64,000 nt of DNA from Metellina segmentata (GCA_947359465.1 OX375878.1:92007377-92071376); one strand, 5' to 3'. Positions 35,401-46,513 are shown, counted from the stretch's first letter. Translations and numbers: made by a program. Notes: generated by a model not told the origin, from the sequence alone.

Positions 35401-36685
35401 GACTCTTATTCTATTTTCCTATTACTTCAGTCCATGTTTAGAAATGAACAGAAAGTCAGGTGTCAAGGGCGACTAAATATTTTCCCTCTGTTGCCAAATC
35501 AGATTTGGGTACCAATTGTTTAGAATTAAAATTTTTTTTTTGTTTTCGAGAACATTTAAGTAGTGTAGTGAATAGGATTTGGACATTGAACTAAGACGAA
35601 CCTATTTTAAAGCTTAGTTTGTTTGATGGGGGGGGGGGCAGAATAAATGCTTGATTAGTTGGATTTCTCGCCAAACACGCGAATAAATTAAAAAAGGCGT
35701 TAAATGACGGATGGATCCCAAAAGTAGGCCATCATAACGAAATTTATTGCTTGCAAAATACTAACGACCTTAAATTTTCAACCTTGGTTCAGCATTGTTT
35801 GTTAATAAATTTGTCGATTGTCAATTTAGTAGGGTTCAGCTCTTTGCAAATTCTGACTAAAAAGTGAAATGTAATGTAAATATTTTTTGTTCCAATTTTG
35901 ATTACTACAATGTAAAATTTTTTTCTTTCGAATTTGGTCTTCCCAAAACCCTTCTATTTTGGACAAAACAACCTAACTGATTTTAAGTTGATGCGTTCTT
36001 TTGCGCTGTCTCTAATTTAGCCGTATTTAGCGTTCGGAAGATGCAAAGAAACCACAGCATGACATCAAATAAGACGTTTCAGTGATTAAAATGAATTTTT
36101 TTAACCCTACTTGATTATTTATATTGGAAAATATAATCTCGTAAATTTGTGTGAATGGACGTTGCTTTTGTATTGGTATGCTTTCTCATATTATACTATA
36201 CAATTTCTGTCAAATTGCTTTATCTTCAGTGAACTGTAATTTTCTTTCCAAAATGTTCGGAATCTAGTTTTTTCAAATTTATTGAATATGTAGTGAAAGT
36301 GAGTGATGTTATTTGGTTAAATAATAACTGTATGGAATTTGTTTATACGGTCGATGTTTAAAATATGAAATATAATGTGTTGCATTTTAAACATGGAATT
36401 TATGTGTTTTATTTCTATTTCAGGTAAGTAATTGATGAATATTACTACTGAAGTGTTTAGCAATATCTTTCTCCATAGTAAGTGATATTACTTATATTTC
36501 ATTATTTGGGTTTTAAAATTCACTTCTGGATATAGAGCTCCTTTCGAAAATCCTTCACTTCCTTTCAGAGTAACGAGGATAAACTATATTATGTCCAGTA
36601 ATTTCATTAAGATAAAAGTCCTTAAACAACACTAGTTCTTTCATTAATATGCAAGCTTTTTATGTTTACTTCATCTTTTTGGGTT
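35401..36685. other. No gene seen
   Basis: AT-rich sequence with a run of 11 G at about 35628-35638. No repeat family or domain recognised. Confidence 0.45.
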
Positions 36686-36825
36686 TGGAGATTGGGGTGT
36701 TGACACCGTCATCTGCCTTGGTTTAAAATTATTAGTCGTTGCTCTCGGATTTGTTCCTTAGGGATTGATTCCGTACTATCTCGACAATTGTCCGTTGTAT
36801 ACTCCCGACTTAAATTACCAACCAA
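36686..36825 (+). mobile_element. SINE family B tail, diverged
   Basis: GAGATTGGGGTGTTGACACC, GGTTTAAAATTATTAGTCGT, TTAGGGATTGATTCCG and GTCCGTTGTATAC are the shared tail, with a final TTAAATTACC. Confidence 0.68.
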
Positions 36826-36835
36826 CGACCTGCCT

Positions 36836-37075
36836 TTTACATCAGGAGGCCGTTGTTGCTCATTGGATTTGCCCTCTTTGCTAGCAACTTGCAAGTTGTA
36901 GGCTGCGCAGGTTCGATGCCCGTAACTTATCCCGAGTGTATTATTTTTCTCTACTGTTAGTAAATCTTTCCTTGTGAGTATGTCCACGACTTGACTTAGT
37001 CTTTAGTTTGGCTCAGCTTGGCTAAATATGGTCTTTGCGCCATAAAAAAAACCCAAATCAACCCACCAACCAACC
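36836..37075 (+). mobile_element. SINE, family D, near full length
   Basis: A tRNA-like head shows an A-box-like TTGCTCATTGGAT and a B box GGTTCGATGCC. The body contains TGAGTATGTCCACGACTTGA and the tail CTTGGCTAAATATGG followed by GCGCCATAAAA and CCAACC repeats. Tail fragments of this family recur at 15.4, 35.3, 47.1, 47.6 and 55.8 kb. The frame at 36709-36987 is SINE sequence. Confidence 0.78.
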
Positions 37076-37079
37076 TTTT

Positions 37080-38145
37080 ACTTTAGATGTTATGAATCTT
37101 GTAGCCACTGACTCAAACCAACCAAACCTTTTACTTAAATTTTCGACTCAAAACAGCTTGAAACTGCCAGAGTACGTAATTACCTTCACAGCAATTGCAA
37201 ACTGTATATCACTTGTACAATATCTCACTAATGATTGTCTTGACATTTTGTAATTATACGTGATGCATGATCCTCCATGCCTGTTCTGGAGTTTTTGTCT
37301 AGATGTCTTGATATCCGTAGCTTGCTGAAAACTTTGAATTGTCTTTTCATATTTCTTCAAGTTTTTCCTCAATTTTTTACACAATTGGGAAACAACTGGA
37401 GCAACTCCTTCGCGTCGCATTCACTTTTTTCCCCCCTCGCATCCATTCATTTGTGTGGTGAGGGAGCAATTTGCGTCAAATGGGACCGATCGATCCCTTT
37501 GATTAATCTCTTCAGTCATCCGCGCTTTTAACCCAAGCAACAGCGCTGCTTCTCTCTTCCACCGTCTGACCATCTATTTATCCGCGTTTGTGTAATGGCT
37601 AAATCCTTTCGTTTCCCTCTGGGAGGTAATTTATTACGGGCCCAACGAATGTTTGTTGCTCCAGCTTCATTAAAGCCTCGGGCCTCTCTTCCGCCGTGGT
37701 GCGATATTGCTTTCTTTTCGCTGTTATTGCGCTGTGAATGAATTAATACGAATCGAGCGTTTTTGCTTTCTTCTGTGGGTCTGGTTAATTGTGATCGAAA
37801 GGGGAGGCTTTACTTTTCTGTGCGTTCAAGAATTTTCCAGCAGGGGTGATAAGCTTGTGTGTGGAATTCGCTTGCCTTTGATCTTTCTGATCTTGAACCA
37901 AATCTTGCTGATTTGGTGATGACAATTCAGTTGCCGTCTTTCACTGGTTGGTTGTTTTGAGTTTTATGGAGTGAGGGAAAATCTGCACCAAACACATGAC
38001 AAGCAAAATAGTTTTGCTGACATGGGATAGTAAAGAATAAAATCAGGGTAAATTACAGAAATCGAAACTGCGTTACCTACAGCTCACTAGTTGCTTGCGC
38101 ACTAGGGAAACTCGTTTAACTGCTGTGTCCCCACAACTTGGGCTG
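37080..38145. other. No gene seen; less AT-rich unique stretch
   Basis: 37380-37900 is GC-richer and not repeated in the window (for example GGGACCGATCGATCCCTTTG). Short frames here carry no domain. It could be conserved non-coding sequence, but nothing proves it. Confidence 0.4.
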
Positions 38146-38222
38146 TGGTAGCTCAGTTTGATGAGTAACGGATTAACAACCGAAGGGATTGCGAGTTCAA
38201 ATCCTACCAAAACATATTTTTC
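38146..38222 (+). mobile_element. SINE family B tRNA-like head
   Basis: GGTAGCTCAGTTTGATGAG (A-box region) and GCGAGTTCAAATCC (B box) give a tRNA-like fold. The ends do not pair as an acceptor stem and the sequence matches SINE B heads at 11.4 and 51.3 kb, so it is a SINE remnant and not a tRNA gene. Confidence 0.72.
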
Positions 38223-38731
38223 CCGATGATCCCTTTTTTGCAATGCACAAGGCTGCCACAGATGACAAATATGCGACGTTTGCTATTATTTTTCAACCTT
38301 GTTGACTAGGACTAGGCTTTTAAAACAAAATTGTCTCAAAAGCTACTAGTTTTAAAATTTAGACTTTTCTTGAAAATTCACCAAAGGTCAAAGAGGCTGG
38401 TTGTATTTACGGCCCACTGAAAGAACACAACGGGCTATTGGTGACAATCCGTAATCTATCTCGAAGAATAGCAAACAAAAAAAAAATATTTTTTCAGATT
38501 TTTCTATCGAAAGAAAGTTTTTAAAAGGGACGCCGGTTTCGAAGTTTAGGCGCCAAGCGGTATTAAACATAAAAAACTCCACCCTAATCTATGGTTGCTA
38601 GATTTCATGAAAAATTTAAATTTCTTGGCGAGATCTTTAACATTTCTTTCATACTTAATCAACATATTTTGTGATTTAGCCAAATTATTTTCTATTTGAG
38701 CAACTAAAATTGCTACTTAAATAAGATATAA
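38223..38731. other. SINE tail fragment and repeat R3 copy
   Basis: An inverted SINE tail piece (AACACAACGGGCTATTGG) lies at 38405-38450 on the minus strand. 38270-38705 resembles 27560-27990 (repeat R3). No gene. Confidence 0.5.
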
Positions 38732-40734
38732 GGGTCATTCTTGCAAAATAGGCAAAATTCATGTCCCTTCAAAATTTATAGAATTCTATCACTCTGAAGA
38801 TTTTGTCAACTTTCAAGAATAGTTTAGGATCACTTTTATAATATACAGAACTAGAAAATTAATGACATATTTTTTTATTTTATACATTTTTAAAACTTTA
38901 AAATATCAAATATCATTGTCCTGGCATGTCCCTGAGTGAAATTTTACAATTTCTTCATTCATTAGGGTTTTAATACTTATTTATATATTCTTGTAAATAA
39001 TTTATTCTGCTTCTTTATACATTTGAAAGGTTATTAGTTACAATAATGGAAATAATATTGCAAAAATTTCCAAAAGTAACTTCAATAACTATTGTCCCAA
39101 GTAATATCATCATTTTCCTGGCATCTCAGATATCATTATGTGGGCAATTAATAGATGACAGCACTGAGTTAAAAGAATACTTTTCAAGTAACCTGGGGTT
39201 GAGGTTATTTAAATAAATAACTGCCATTTTGAAAAGTTATCAACTTTTTTTTTGGTCAGCACATACAAGTTCAGAGTTCAAGGTTTATGTAAATTGAAGA
39301 TCATTTTCCTGGCTTTGATAAAAATTAAATGTTTGTAGAAAATTTTAAATTTTTTTTATTATCAAGTGTATAAAAGATATTTCTTAAATGTGTGTGAAAT
39401 TCAAACTGAAATTTTTAAGGGTTCATCCATTAAGCCCTGAACAAGCCTATTTCATCATTATCCTGGCCATCATTGTCCTGCCTTTAACATACCAAGTCAA
39501 TGATGTCAAGACAGGAAAATGATGTTTTATGTTCAGTATTTTATAAATATTTAAATTATTAACAAGATAAATATATTCTTTACTTTTAACTATTAACTTT
39601 TGATTATTTATTCTCCATTGTAATTTTTTTAATAGTAAAATACCTTATAATGGGCTTGAAATTTTTAAACTTATTTGTTTCTTTTATTTAAAACATAATG
39701 TTTTTGTCATTGCACCTAAAAATGTCTAGATATTACTAAATATCCTTTATCACATGCTCTTTTTTATAAGTTGTAAACAATATATGGACAGATATGAGTG
39801 GTAAAAAGAAACAATCATATGAGGAAAGGTTGTTAAAGAAAAGGTTAGCTGAGAAACGTCGTCAGGAGCATATTAAAAAAAATTCCATAACGTTCGATAC
39901 AAGATAAATTGAAGAGGCATGTGAAATATATGTTAACCAAAAGAAGAAAGGAGTGGTAAAGCCTATAGCTAAAATGAGTTTGAGGCAGAAAAGGGGAATT
40001 ATAAAAATAGGAAAGAAAATTCAAAACTCTATCACTTGAACAAGAAATTGTCATCTGATAGAATTGGCTACCCAAACCAAGTGAAAGGGGTATAGATATT
40101 CAACTTTCAGGTTCTTCAAACCCAGACACAAGAGATGATAATGTTAAGAAAAAAAAGTTAGAAGAGATAGAGCAGAGACCTATATTCGTATAAAGAAACT
40201 GGAAGAAATTTTTTTTAAATATACAAGGCAAATGGAAAAATACAAAAAGAAATACTACAGATCAAAAATAGCTCAGAATTGATTGCAGTAATTTAACACC
40301 ACACAGCAAAACACGTAATCTGTTAAAAAAAGCATAAAAGTTGCAGTAATAGCTATCCACAATGTTCCTACTTTCTAATAATACTTAAATATTCAAGAAT
40401 CCATAATTTCCTGAAGTGTCATGTTCCTAGTAATTTTATTTATGTACTTAATCAGCTGAATTAAAAATACATGGTCATATGAAATGTTCAACAAGAAATT
40501 TATATGTTTTTTTCTATTTTCATCATTGTCCTGGCATGTTCGTCATTGTCCTGCCTTCCAATATTTTGAAATATTTTTTTCCTTAACAAAAAGTTAATAA
40601 TTTAGATTGCTGATATTTTTAATTTACTTAATGAACATGGTAGAAAACTATTAGGCCAAAAAAATAAAGTTTTAAAAACCTTCGATTGAAAAAATTTTAA
40701 GAAGCCAATTTTTCCTATTTCACAAGAATGACCC
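38732..40734 (+). mobile_element. 2-kb DNA transposon, superfamily unassigned, ATAA duplication
   Basis: The inverted ends start GGGTCATTCTTG and match at 25 of 28 positions. They are flanked by ATAA at 38728-38731 and 40735-40738. The motif CATCATT-TCCTGGC or a variant occurs about eight times inside, at about 38913, 39109, 39300, 39454, 39470, 40518 and 40538, and inverted near 39515, perhaps as protein-binding sites. A decayed lysine-rich coding region lies at 39794-40192. Four-base duplications occur in Sola, Academ and Ginger elements, but no diagnostic domain was seen. Confidence 0.75.
39794..40192 (+). pseudogene. Lysine-rich N-terminal part of a transposon protein, broken
   Basis: The frame opens at ATG 39794 and reads MSGKKKQSYEERLLKKRLAE, then KRRQEHIKK, before a TAA at 39905-39907. 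It resumes from 39909 as IEEACEIYVNQKKKGVVKPI, then AKMSLRQKRGIIKIGKKIQN, before a TGA. A further piece reads SGSSNPDTRDDNVKKKKLEE. The strongly basic coiled-coil-like composition followed by a KPIAxMSxRxxR block resembles uncharacterised proteins carried by invertebrate DNA transposons, recalled from general familiarity and unchecked. No catalytic domain is present downstream. Confidence 0.5.
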
Positions 40735-41001
40735 ATAAGAGGATACTTTTTTTTTGTGTTGTGTGTGTGCTACTATTTAAAAAATTTATGCTACTGAGGC
40801 TACATAAACAAGCGCTTTTTTACTTACAACCCTGAGCGCATTAATTTATTGGCCTACAATGAATCACAAAGTAAATACATACTCTTCATGAGCTAAACTT
40901 TTTATATACTTCAATATTTTTATAAGTTGAAATATATTCGGTAATTCAGCCGTAGAAAGTTCTATTACATCCATTCATTTCTACTTAAGCAATGTCTAAG
41001 G

Positions 41002-41011
<10 letters not shown>
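40735..41011. other. No gene seen
   Basis: AT-rich spacer between the 2-kb transposon and the TA microsatellite. Confidence 0.5.

Positions 41012-41040
<29 letters not shown>
41012..41040. repeat. (TA)n microsatellite, left part
   Basis: Alternating TA follows a short GT run. The tract continues at 41268-41324 on the far side of the inserted SINE, so the two were probably one tract. Confidence 0.9.
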
Positions 41041-41041
<1 letters not shown>

Positions 41042-41250
41042 CCGACCAACCGGTCTAGTGGTTAAGGTGCTGGCCTCTGGATCGGAAGGTTCCTGGTTCG
41101 AATCCGGGGTCAGGGCATGGATGTAAATTGTGTTGTCCTTTGTTAGGAAGCGATGATGGTCCTCCCACTGGGTGCTCCTTCACAAGAGACCATCACTTCC
41201 GGCCTTGTAGTGGCCAATGACTATGTGCATTTGTGCCCGCCATTAGAAAA

Positions 41251-41267
<17 letters not shown>
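41041..41267 (+). mobile_element. SINE A2: family A head with a different body and poly(A) tail
   Basis: The first 75 bases match the SINE A head, including TCTAGTGGTTAAGG and B box GGTTCGAATCC. The rest (GGTCCTCCCACTGGGTGCTC, ACCATCACTTCCGGCCTTG) is unrelated to the A body and ends in an A run of about 20. It lies within a TA microsatellite, which acts as its target duplication. Confidence 0.85.

Positions 41268-41324
<57 letters not shown>
41268..41324. repeat. (TA)n microsatellite, right part
   Basis: An almost pure TA tract directly after the poly(A) of SINE A2. A second, shorter TA tract is at about 41517-41545. Confidence 0.9.
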
Positions 41325-41325
<1 letters not shown>

Positions 41326-42621
41326 GTTTTTAATGGTGTTTGGGGGAGTATATGAGCAATTTCTTAGCATTTTGCGGCTCATATTCGTAGAAAACACCAT
41401 TTTGTGTTGTATGGATAAGGCTCCTCCCTGATGACGCCCTGATCCACCACTTTCTTTTTCAATAAATTCCTTTTGGTTTTTATTTTGTGAATTTCCTCTT
41501 ATTTAAGGGGAAAAAAATATATATATATATATAACATATATATACGCCATGTTGACTGCTTGTTTGCAGCATTCATTTCATTAAAATATACTACTCTATC
41601 GTAAGTGTAACTAATTGTAAGAGACTAAGGGTGCATGCTAAAAACTTTCCTTAAAAGACTGATGGAGTGGAAAAGGAAAACTTAACTCTTATCGAAATGT
41701 GTTTCGAAAAATTTATTTTTACCGGAAAGAAACATCGGTTATTTGTTTTATAAAGAGAAAATGACTAAAAGCTAATGGTTACCCTCATTGATTGTTCAAA
41801 GAGTAATTATTTCTTACTTTGAAGAACACTGATAATTCATAAAGCATTCCATGTTGTGTTCACACACTAATGCTTGCAAACATTTTTATTTCTAATAAGA
41901 AAGGTTCAATATATATATACACCCCCAAGAATAAACCTAATATTGAGACCTGTTTCACATTGGAAGTTTATGGCTATACTGTTGAGACTGTGTGTGTGAT
42001 TATTTTATTGACAAAATTACAAGTGAGGCCGTCCCTACCTCTCTCCCTACAGGGAAATAAAAGAAGTCACCGAAGCTTAATTATAGCTTAGTTCTTTGTT
42101 AAGAATGCTTGCCTGAATACCAACATTCCGCGAGTCTTCTACAATGCTTTTTATATCGGCGAAAAAGAGTTCCAAACTATTTATGGTAGAGAATGAAATA
42201 CTTTTTTAGAGATCTTTTTTCCTTGATCTTGTTATGAAAGAATCCTCTAACTATTTCAAGTAATTTTCTTTCTTGAAAGACTTTGGGGCGTTTAAGACTT
42301 GGGTGTGAGGAGGATGAGCCTCTGAAAGTTGTCTTCTTTTAAAGGTTCTGCCTTTTTTGTCTGTGTATATCAACCTTTGTTTTATACTTTTCGTACAATG
42401 TTATTAATTTTAAGATTTTCCCTGTTCGCACCATAGTTTTTGAACGGTATTTCAGTTTCCGCGCTTCTGTGTAAACCTTTTCTGTTTTCTTTTCGGCGCT
42501 GCTTGTTTAAAATGGGCCTTTGGAAAGTATCTATTCTTGCATTGTATTTTGTAGAGATGTGAGTAATTGTATTTCTTTAGTACCTCTCCACTAGATCTTG
42601 TGGTTTTTTGAGTGTCAGATA
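41325..42621. other. No gene seen
   Basis: Unassigned AT-rich DNA with a short TA tract near 41517-41553. Frame 41153-41431 is SINE and microsatellite sequence; 41870-42091 shows no domain. Confidence 0.45.
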
Positions 42622-43198
42622 TACACTACAAGGACAAAAGTATTTGGACTCTTGCATGGGGGGACTTTCATAAAAAGTGCTTTATTCTATTTAGTAAAAG
42701 GTAGGCCCTCTTTTTGCTTGTATTACAGCTGCAACACGTCGAGGCATACTTACCACAAGTTCTCTGTAAGTCTGGACAGGAATAGCTCGCCATGCCTCTT
42801 GCAAGGCTGTGAGAAGATATTGTTGTGAAGACGGGCGTTTGTAGAGGTTCCGTTCTCCCGTTTGTTCCACAAGTGATCTATCGGATTGAGATCGGGGTTC
42901 TGTACATGCCAGTCCAGGCATGAGAATCTTCCGCGTTTACGCGGATTTCCGCTTTTTGTGTTTTTTTCCATGTTTTTTCCGCTTTTCAGTAATTTTCCGC
43001 TGTTTTTTTAACGTGATTTTGGTCGTTTTTAAGAATATGACATCAACAGTATATTTCGAGCTTTGAAAATAGGATGTTCTTGAGACGTTTTTATATACTC
43101 AGTTTATATACTCAAGTGCTCCGGAATTTCTCCGCATCGAAAATCTGCAACTGTGCGTCATATATGGTTCACTCAAGAAATCGCTTCAATGCAGGCTC

Positions 43199-43387
43199 AG
43201 GCATGAGAATCTTTTGTGTTTTTGTTAATGTGTTTTTTTCCCCCTTTTCAGTAATTTTCCGCGTTTTTCTAACGTGATTTTAGCCGTTTTTAAAAATATG
43301 ACGTCATCAGAGTTTCTAGTCAATGAGAGTATATTTCAAGCTTTGAAGAAAAGAATGTCCTAGTGACGTTTTTATGTACTAAGGGGT
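43199..43387. repeat. Second copy of the hAT left end
   Basis: The terminus CAGGCATGAGAATCTT recurs here, followed by CAGTAATTTTCCGC, AACGTGATTTT and GACGTTTTTAT blocks in the same order as at 42915-43100. The first about 190-280 bp are therefore present twice in direct orientation. Confidence 0.85.
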
Positions 43388-44350
43388 AGGCCTGGTCCAT
43401 GCATCGATACATCGTGAAAAATCGGTGTGAGGTCGACATCGGCACATTTTCACGATGGCGATGCATCGTGCCATCCCTTAGCTAGTCCAAGTCTCGCGGT
43501 CATCGTGACATCGCGATTTTTTCCGATCTTACACAGCCATCCTTAAAGCTACGGTTTCCTATGAAAGCGGAGCTGTTATCTAGCAGCTGTTATTGGTCAT
43601 GATGCCGTAGGCATAACTAGGCGGCCGTCTTAACAGAACAGAGGTGTCAACAAATTACGGTAGAGAATTGGGCAATACAGACGGTTGGCGTGGTAAACAA
43701 ATTAAAGCTTTTTTATTTTCTAGTCCAAGTTTCTAACTTCGGGATCGTTGAAGATGGAGTGAAAATTTCAACGGATTTCAAATCAGCGTAAAATTCTACA
43801 CCAGGTCAATACCAAAAACAGATATTTGTTTCAATTATTTACCATTTGTAAAATAATGAATTATTTATTTAAATAAAATCACAATCAAGGTATTGATCTG
43901 ATGTAAAATTTTCCCAAATCTCGATTTCATTGTTAAAAATTTTAATCTATCTTTAACGATCCTGTTTAAAAAAAAAATCTAAACAATGCTAATCAAAAAT
44001 TTTTGTTTGTTTTGCTTCCCTCCGCTCTAATCGCTTAGCGCGGGAAATGAAATGCTGCCGCTACAGGAGAAAAAACGTTCCCCAACTGTTTTAGACGACT
44101 TTGACGATCGTCATGCAAATGGCGGCTCCGCTAATTTTCGTTACGCCCACAAACAACGCTCTCTAGGAAACCAACGCCATCTGTTTGTGTAAACAACGTT
44201 TTAATGACGTCATCCACAGCTAGATAACGGCTCCGCTTTCTTATGAAATCGTAGCTTTAGCTACCACAGATCTCGCGGTCATCGTGACATCGCGATTTTC
44301 CCCGATCTCGCTGTTTTCCGGTGTCACGATGTTGTCGCTTACGCCAACGA
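43388..44350. mobile_element. CATCGATG-type repeat, copy 2, split by a TIR element
   Basis: It begins AGGCCTGGTCCATGCATCG and ATACATCGTG, like 31695-31961. GTCATCGTGACATCGCGATT occurs at about 43499 and again at about 44278. It is interrupted at 43546-44257. The right end matches the other copy at GCCAACGATTTC. Confidence 0.7.
43546..44257. mobile_element. TIR element flanked by TA, containing a palindromic R2 pair
   Basis: The ends AAGCTACGGTTTCCTATGAA and, from the right, AAGCTACGATTTCATAAGAA match at 35 of 39 positions, flanked by TA at 43544-43545 and 44258-44259. Inside, 43739-43812 and 43884-43968 are inverted copies of repeat R2, giving a potential stem. No coding sequence. Confidence 0.78.
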
Positions 44351-45399
44351 TTTCGATGCTATCTTAGCACTTTTGCGATATCTGAGTTGCCTAATCAGTA
44401 TTTCCATCAGAAATTTCGTGTTTTTTAGCATCATTGGGGGAAAATTTGGGTTTTAGTTTTGGTTTAGATCGACACAACAATTCCGATGTTTATTTAAGCG
44501 CATGTGCGATTTTTCACCATGATATACTTGGCTTTTAGATGCCGCGATGAAAAGCTTACTTTGTGATAGTTAATTTTTTTTATTTCTGCACTGTTTTTTT
44601 TTTGTAGGGGGGGGATAAAGTTACAGGTCACACATATAAAGATTGAAAATTAAAGTTTTAAACTGTGAGGGAGCAAATAATTCTTCTCTACTTGCTGAAT
44701 TTAACTAGATTTTTTTTAGTAAATTTTTTAATTTGTTGATATTTTTTTTCTTTAATAGTATTTAATAACAAAATAGTTTTGCAAAATCTGGGATTTTAAT
44801 GGGCTGTTTTCATTTCTTTTTAATAAATGAGGAATTTCTCAAAAAACTATTTGTATCCTAAAGATGACTTTGCAATTCATTTTTAGCGAAATTGAAATTC
44901 CGTATAATTTAAAAACAAAAGTGATTTTTTTTTCAATTTTAAGTTGAATCAAAAAATCCCATTATTGATTCTTGATGTTACAATCAATCAGTTTGCATCC
45001 TTTTTTGTTGCAAACTTCTGTGGCAATCTAGGTCATATATGCCGTCATCATTACTGAGAGGAATCAAATGCCCCTTTATTTCTATTTATGCTGAAGTTTT
45101 TCTCCTTCTAAATAAGCTAATTTTTTATCTCTACTTTAGCAAATATGGTGTGTGGAACACACATACATATGTATGCAAAATCTTGTTTTAAATCATCCTT
45201 GTCTCTGCTATTATAAAAGGTAGTATTAGTTTGTTTTTTCCGCGGCCGCAAAATCCTGATGACTCTATGGCATTTATAGCAATGAGATTTGGCACACAGG
45301 TAGTCCAATTTTTTTGTAATTTTTGGGTCACTGCGAATTTTGAAAATTTAATCTAGAAGATTTTTAAATGAATTTAATAGTTGTATTCTCTTCCTGGTT
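44351..45399. other. AT-rich interior of the hAT element, no gene
   Basis: T-rich sequence with no recognised transposase motif. The frame at 45117-45308 on the minus strand has no domain. Confidence 0.45.
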
Positions 45400-45670
45400 C
45401 TTCAAACGCAGAGGACTCTTTCTACCCATGTGACCTTGCAGTCAGGCCTTGGAACCATGACAAGTTTTTTTTCATCCGACAGAACGCGGATAAATTTTTT
45501 TTCTTTCCGTTTCCACTTTGATTGTGCTTGAAGGAATGATTTTCCAGCCAGACAATAAATCTTTAAACTGGGGTCAGTTCTTTTTTCTATCTCCTAGATT
45601 GTTAGAGACAGAGTAAAAATTTCAACGGATTTGAAATCTGCTGAAAATTTCAGTTTAGATTGGTACCTAA
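45400..45670 (-). repeat. Dispersed repeat R2, inverted copy
   Basis: It matches 8690-9010 in opposite orientation: GGAACCATGACAAG, TTTCAACGGATTTGAAATC and the order of segments agree. It shows that R2 is mobile or carried by mobile elements. Confidence 0.7.
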
Positions 45671-45970
45671 AATACGATTTTCTTTAAATAAATATTTTTT
45701 TTTGAATATATCTTCAATGGATTTGAAATTTGCCGAACATTTTACACCAGATTATTTCTTAAATGCACAATGCATATCTTTATTTGTTATTTTTTTCCTA
45801 CCACGATTTTTTATAGCAAAGAAAAAAAGAACACAAAAAAATTATATATATGGTGATTTGGAACAAGGTTTTGCTTTTACTATGTATAAAATGCATGGTA
45901 AACATCACAATATATCGTATATGTTAGAATGCTGATGTATTGCATTGTAAAAATTTTAACATCGTCAGAT

Positions 45971-45999
45971 CTAATAGGGGGTTCGCCCCCAACAACAAA
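45971..45999. repeat. Stem-loop GGGGG-TTCG-CCCCC
   Basis: AATAGGGGGTTCGCCCCCAA forms a GC stem with a small loop in AT-rich DNA. It resembles the element ends at 61269 (AGGGGGCTCCGCCCCC), followed like them by CCAAC. It may be an orphan end of the hairpin-ended family. No partner end was found. Confidence 0.5.
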
Positions 46000-46513
46000 C
46001 CATGTTAGTTTCGTATGTATAAGCATCAAGCTAAAAAAAGGAGTTTTTAATCCGGCGGCGGTGATAAATTTTCCTCTTTTTTGAAATTTTGCATTCTCAT
46101 GCCTGTGCCAGTCAAACCTCATTTTCAGAAAACGAATCCAGCACATGTTTAACAGTATGGCTTGGAGCTGGATCCTGTTGGAAGAAAAACCGTCATGTCG
46201 TAGTATTACCATAGTGTAGGCTAAGCCGTACTATCCAGAACGTTGAGGTACACGTCAGCGTTCATGGTCACCTTACAAAAAACAATAGACCGAGTCCTAA
46301 CGAGGATAAACAATCCGCACTAAGATGGATCCTCCTCCGAATTTCTGCAGTGTCCAAATACTTTAGTCCATGTATACCACTATTAGTGTCTCATCTAGAT
46401 TTTTTTTGTTTTGATGACTGTTTTACATTTTTATAATGTTTTACAAGTTAACTTACCAACCAATTATTACCATTAATTCATTTCAATCATTTTTCTGTAT
46501 ATGAACAGTTAAA

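Larger units (their letters stand above)
42915..46105. mobile_element. hAT-like element with perfect 8-bp duplication, heavily nested
   Basis: CAGGCATGAGAAT at the left and ATTCTCATGCCTG at the right are exact inverted termini. TGCCAGTC at 42907-42914 and 46106-46113 is a perfect 8-bp target duplication within Tc-C coding sequence. The 3191-bp interior holds no recognisable hAT transposase. It holds a repeated copy of its own left end and several inserted repeats. Confidence 0.95.
42691..46343 (-). pseudogene. Tc1-like transposase, 3' half, split by the hAT element
   Basis: From high to low coordinates: FGGGSI (46343), VTMNADVYLNVLDSTA, then FFFQQDPAPSHTVKHVLDSF with the second catalytic Asp kept, then the hAT insertion. 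It resumes as LDWHVQNPDLNPIDHLW, where the catalytic Glu is Asp, and ends after a frameshift with LVVSMPRRVAAVIQAKRGPT, stop near 42691. The N-terminal half is missing. Confidence 0.9.
42624..46374 (-). mobile_element. Tc1-like element Tc-C, split by a hAT insertion
   Basis: The left end CACTACAAGGACAAAAGTAT and the right end, which read inward contains CTAAAGTATTTGGAC, are imperfect inverted repeats. They share AAAGTATTTGGAC and have TA at the left border (42622-42623) and TA near the right (46373-46376). Without the 3.2-kb hAT it would be about 0.55 kb, so it was already internally deleted. Confidence 0.85.

Noticed and set aside
38146..38222. Possible tRNA gene
   Set aside because: The A and B boxes are present, but the ends do not form an acceptor stem and the sequence matches SINE B heads.
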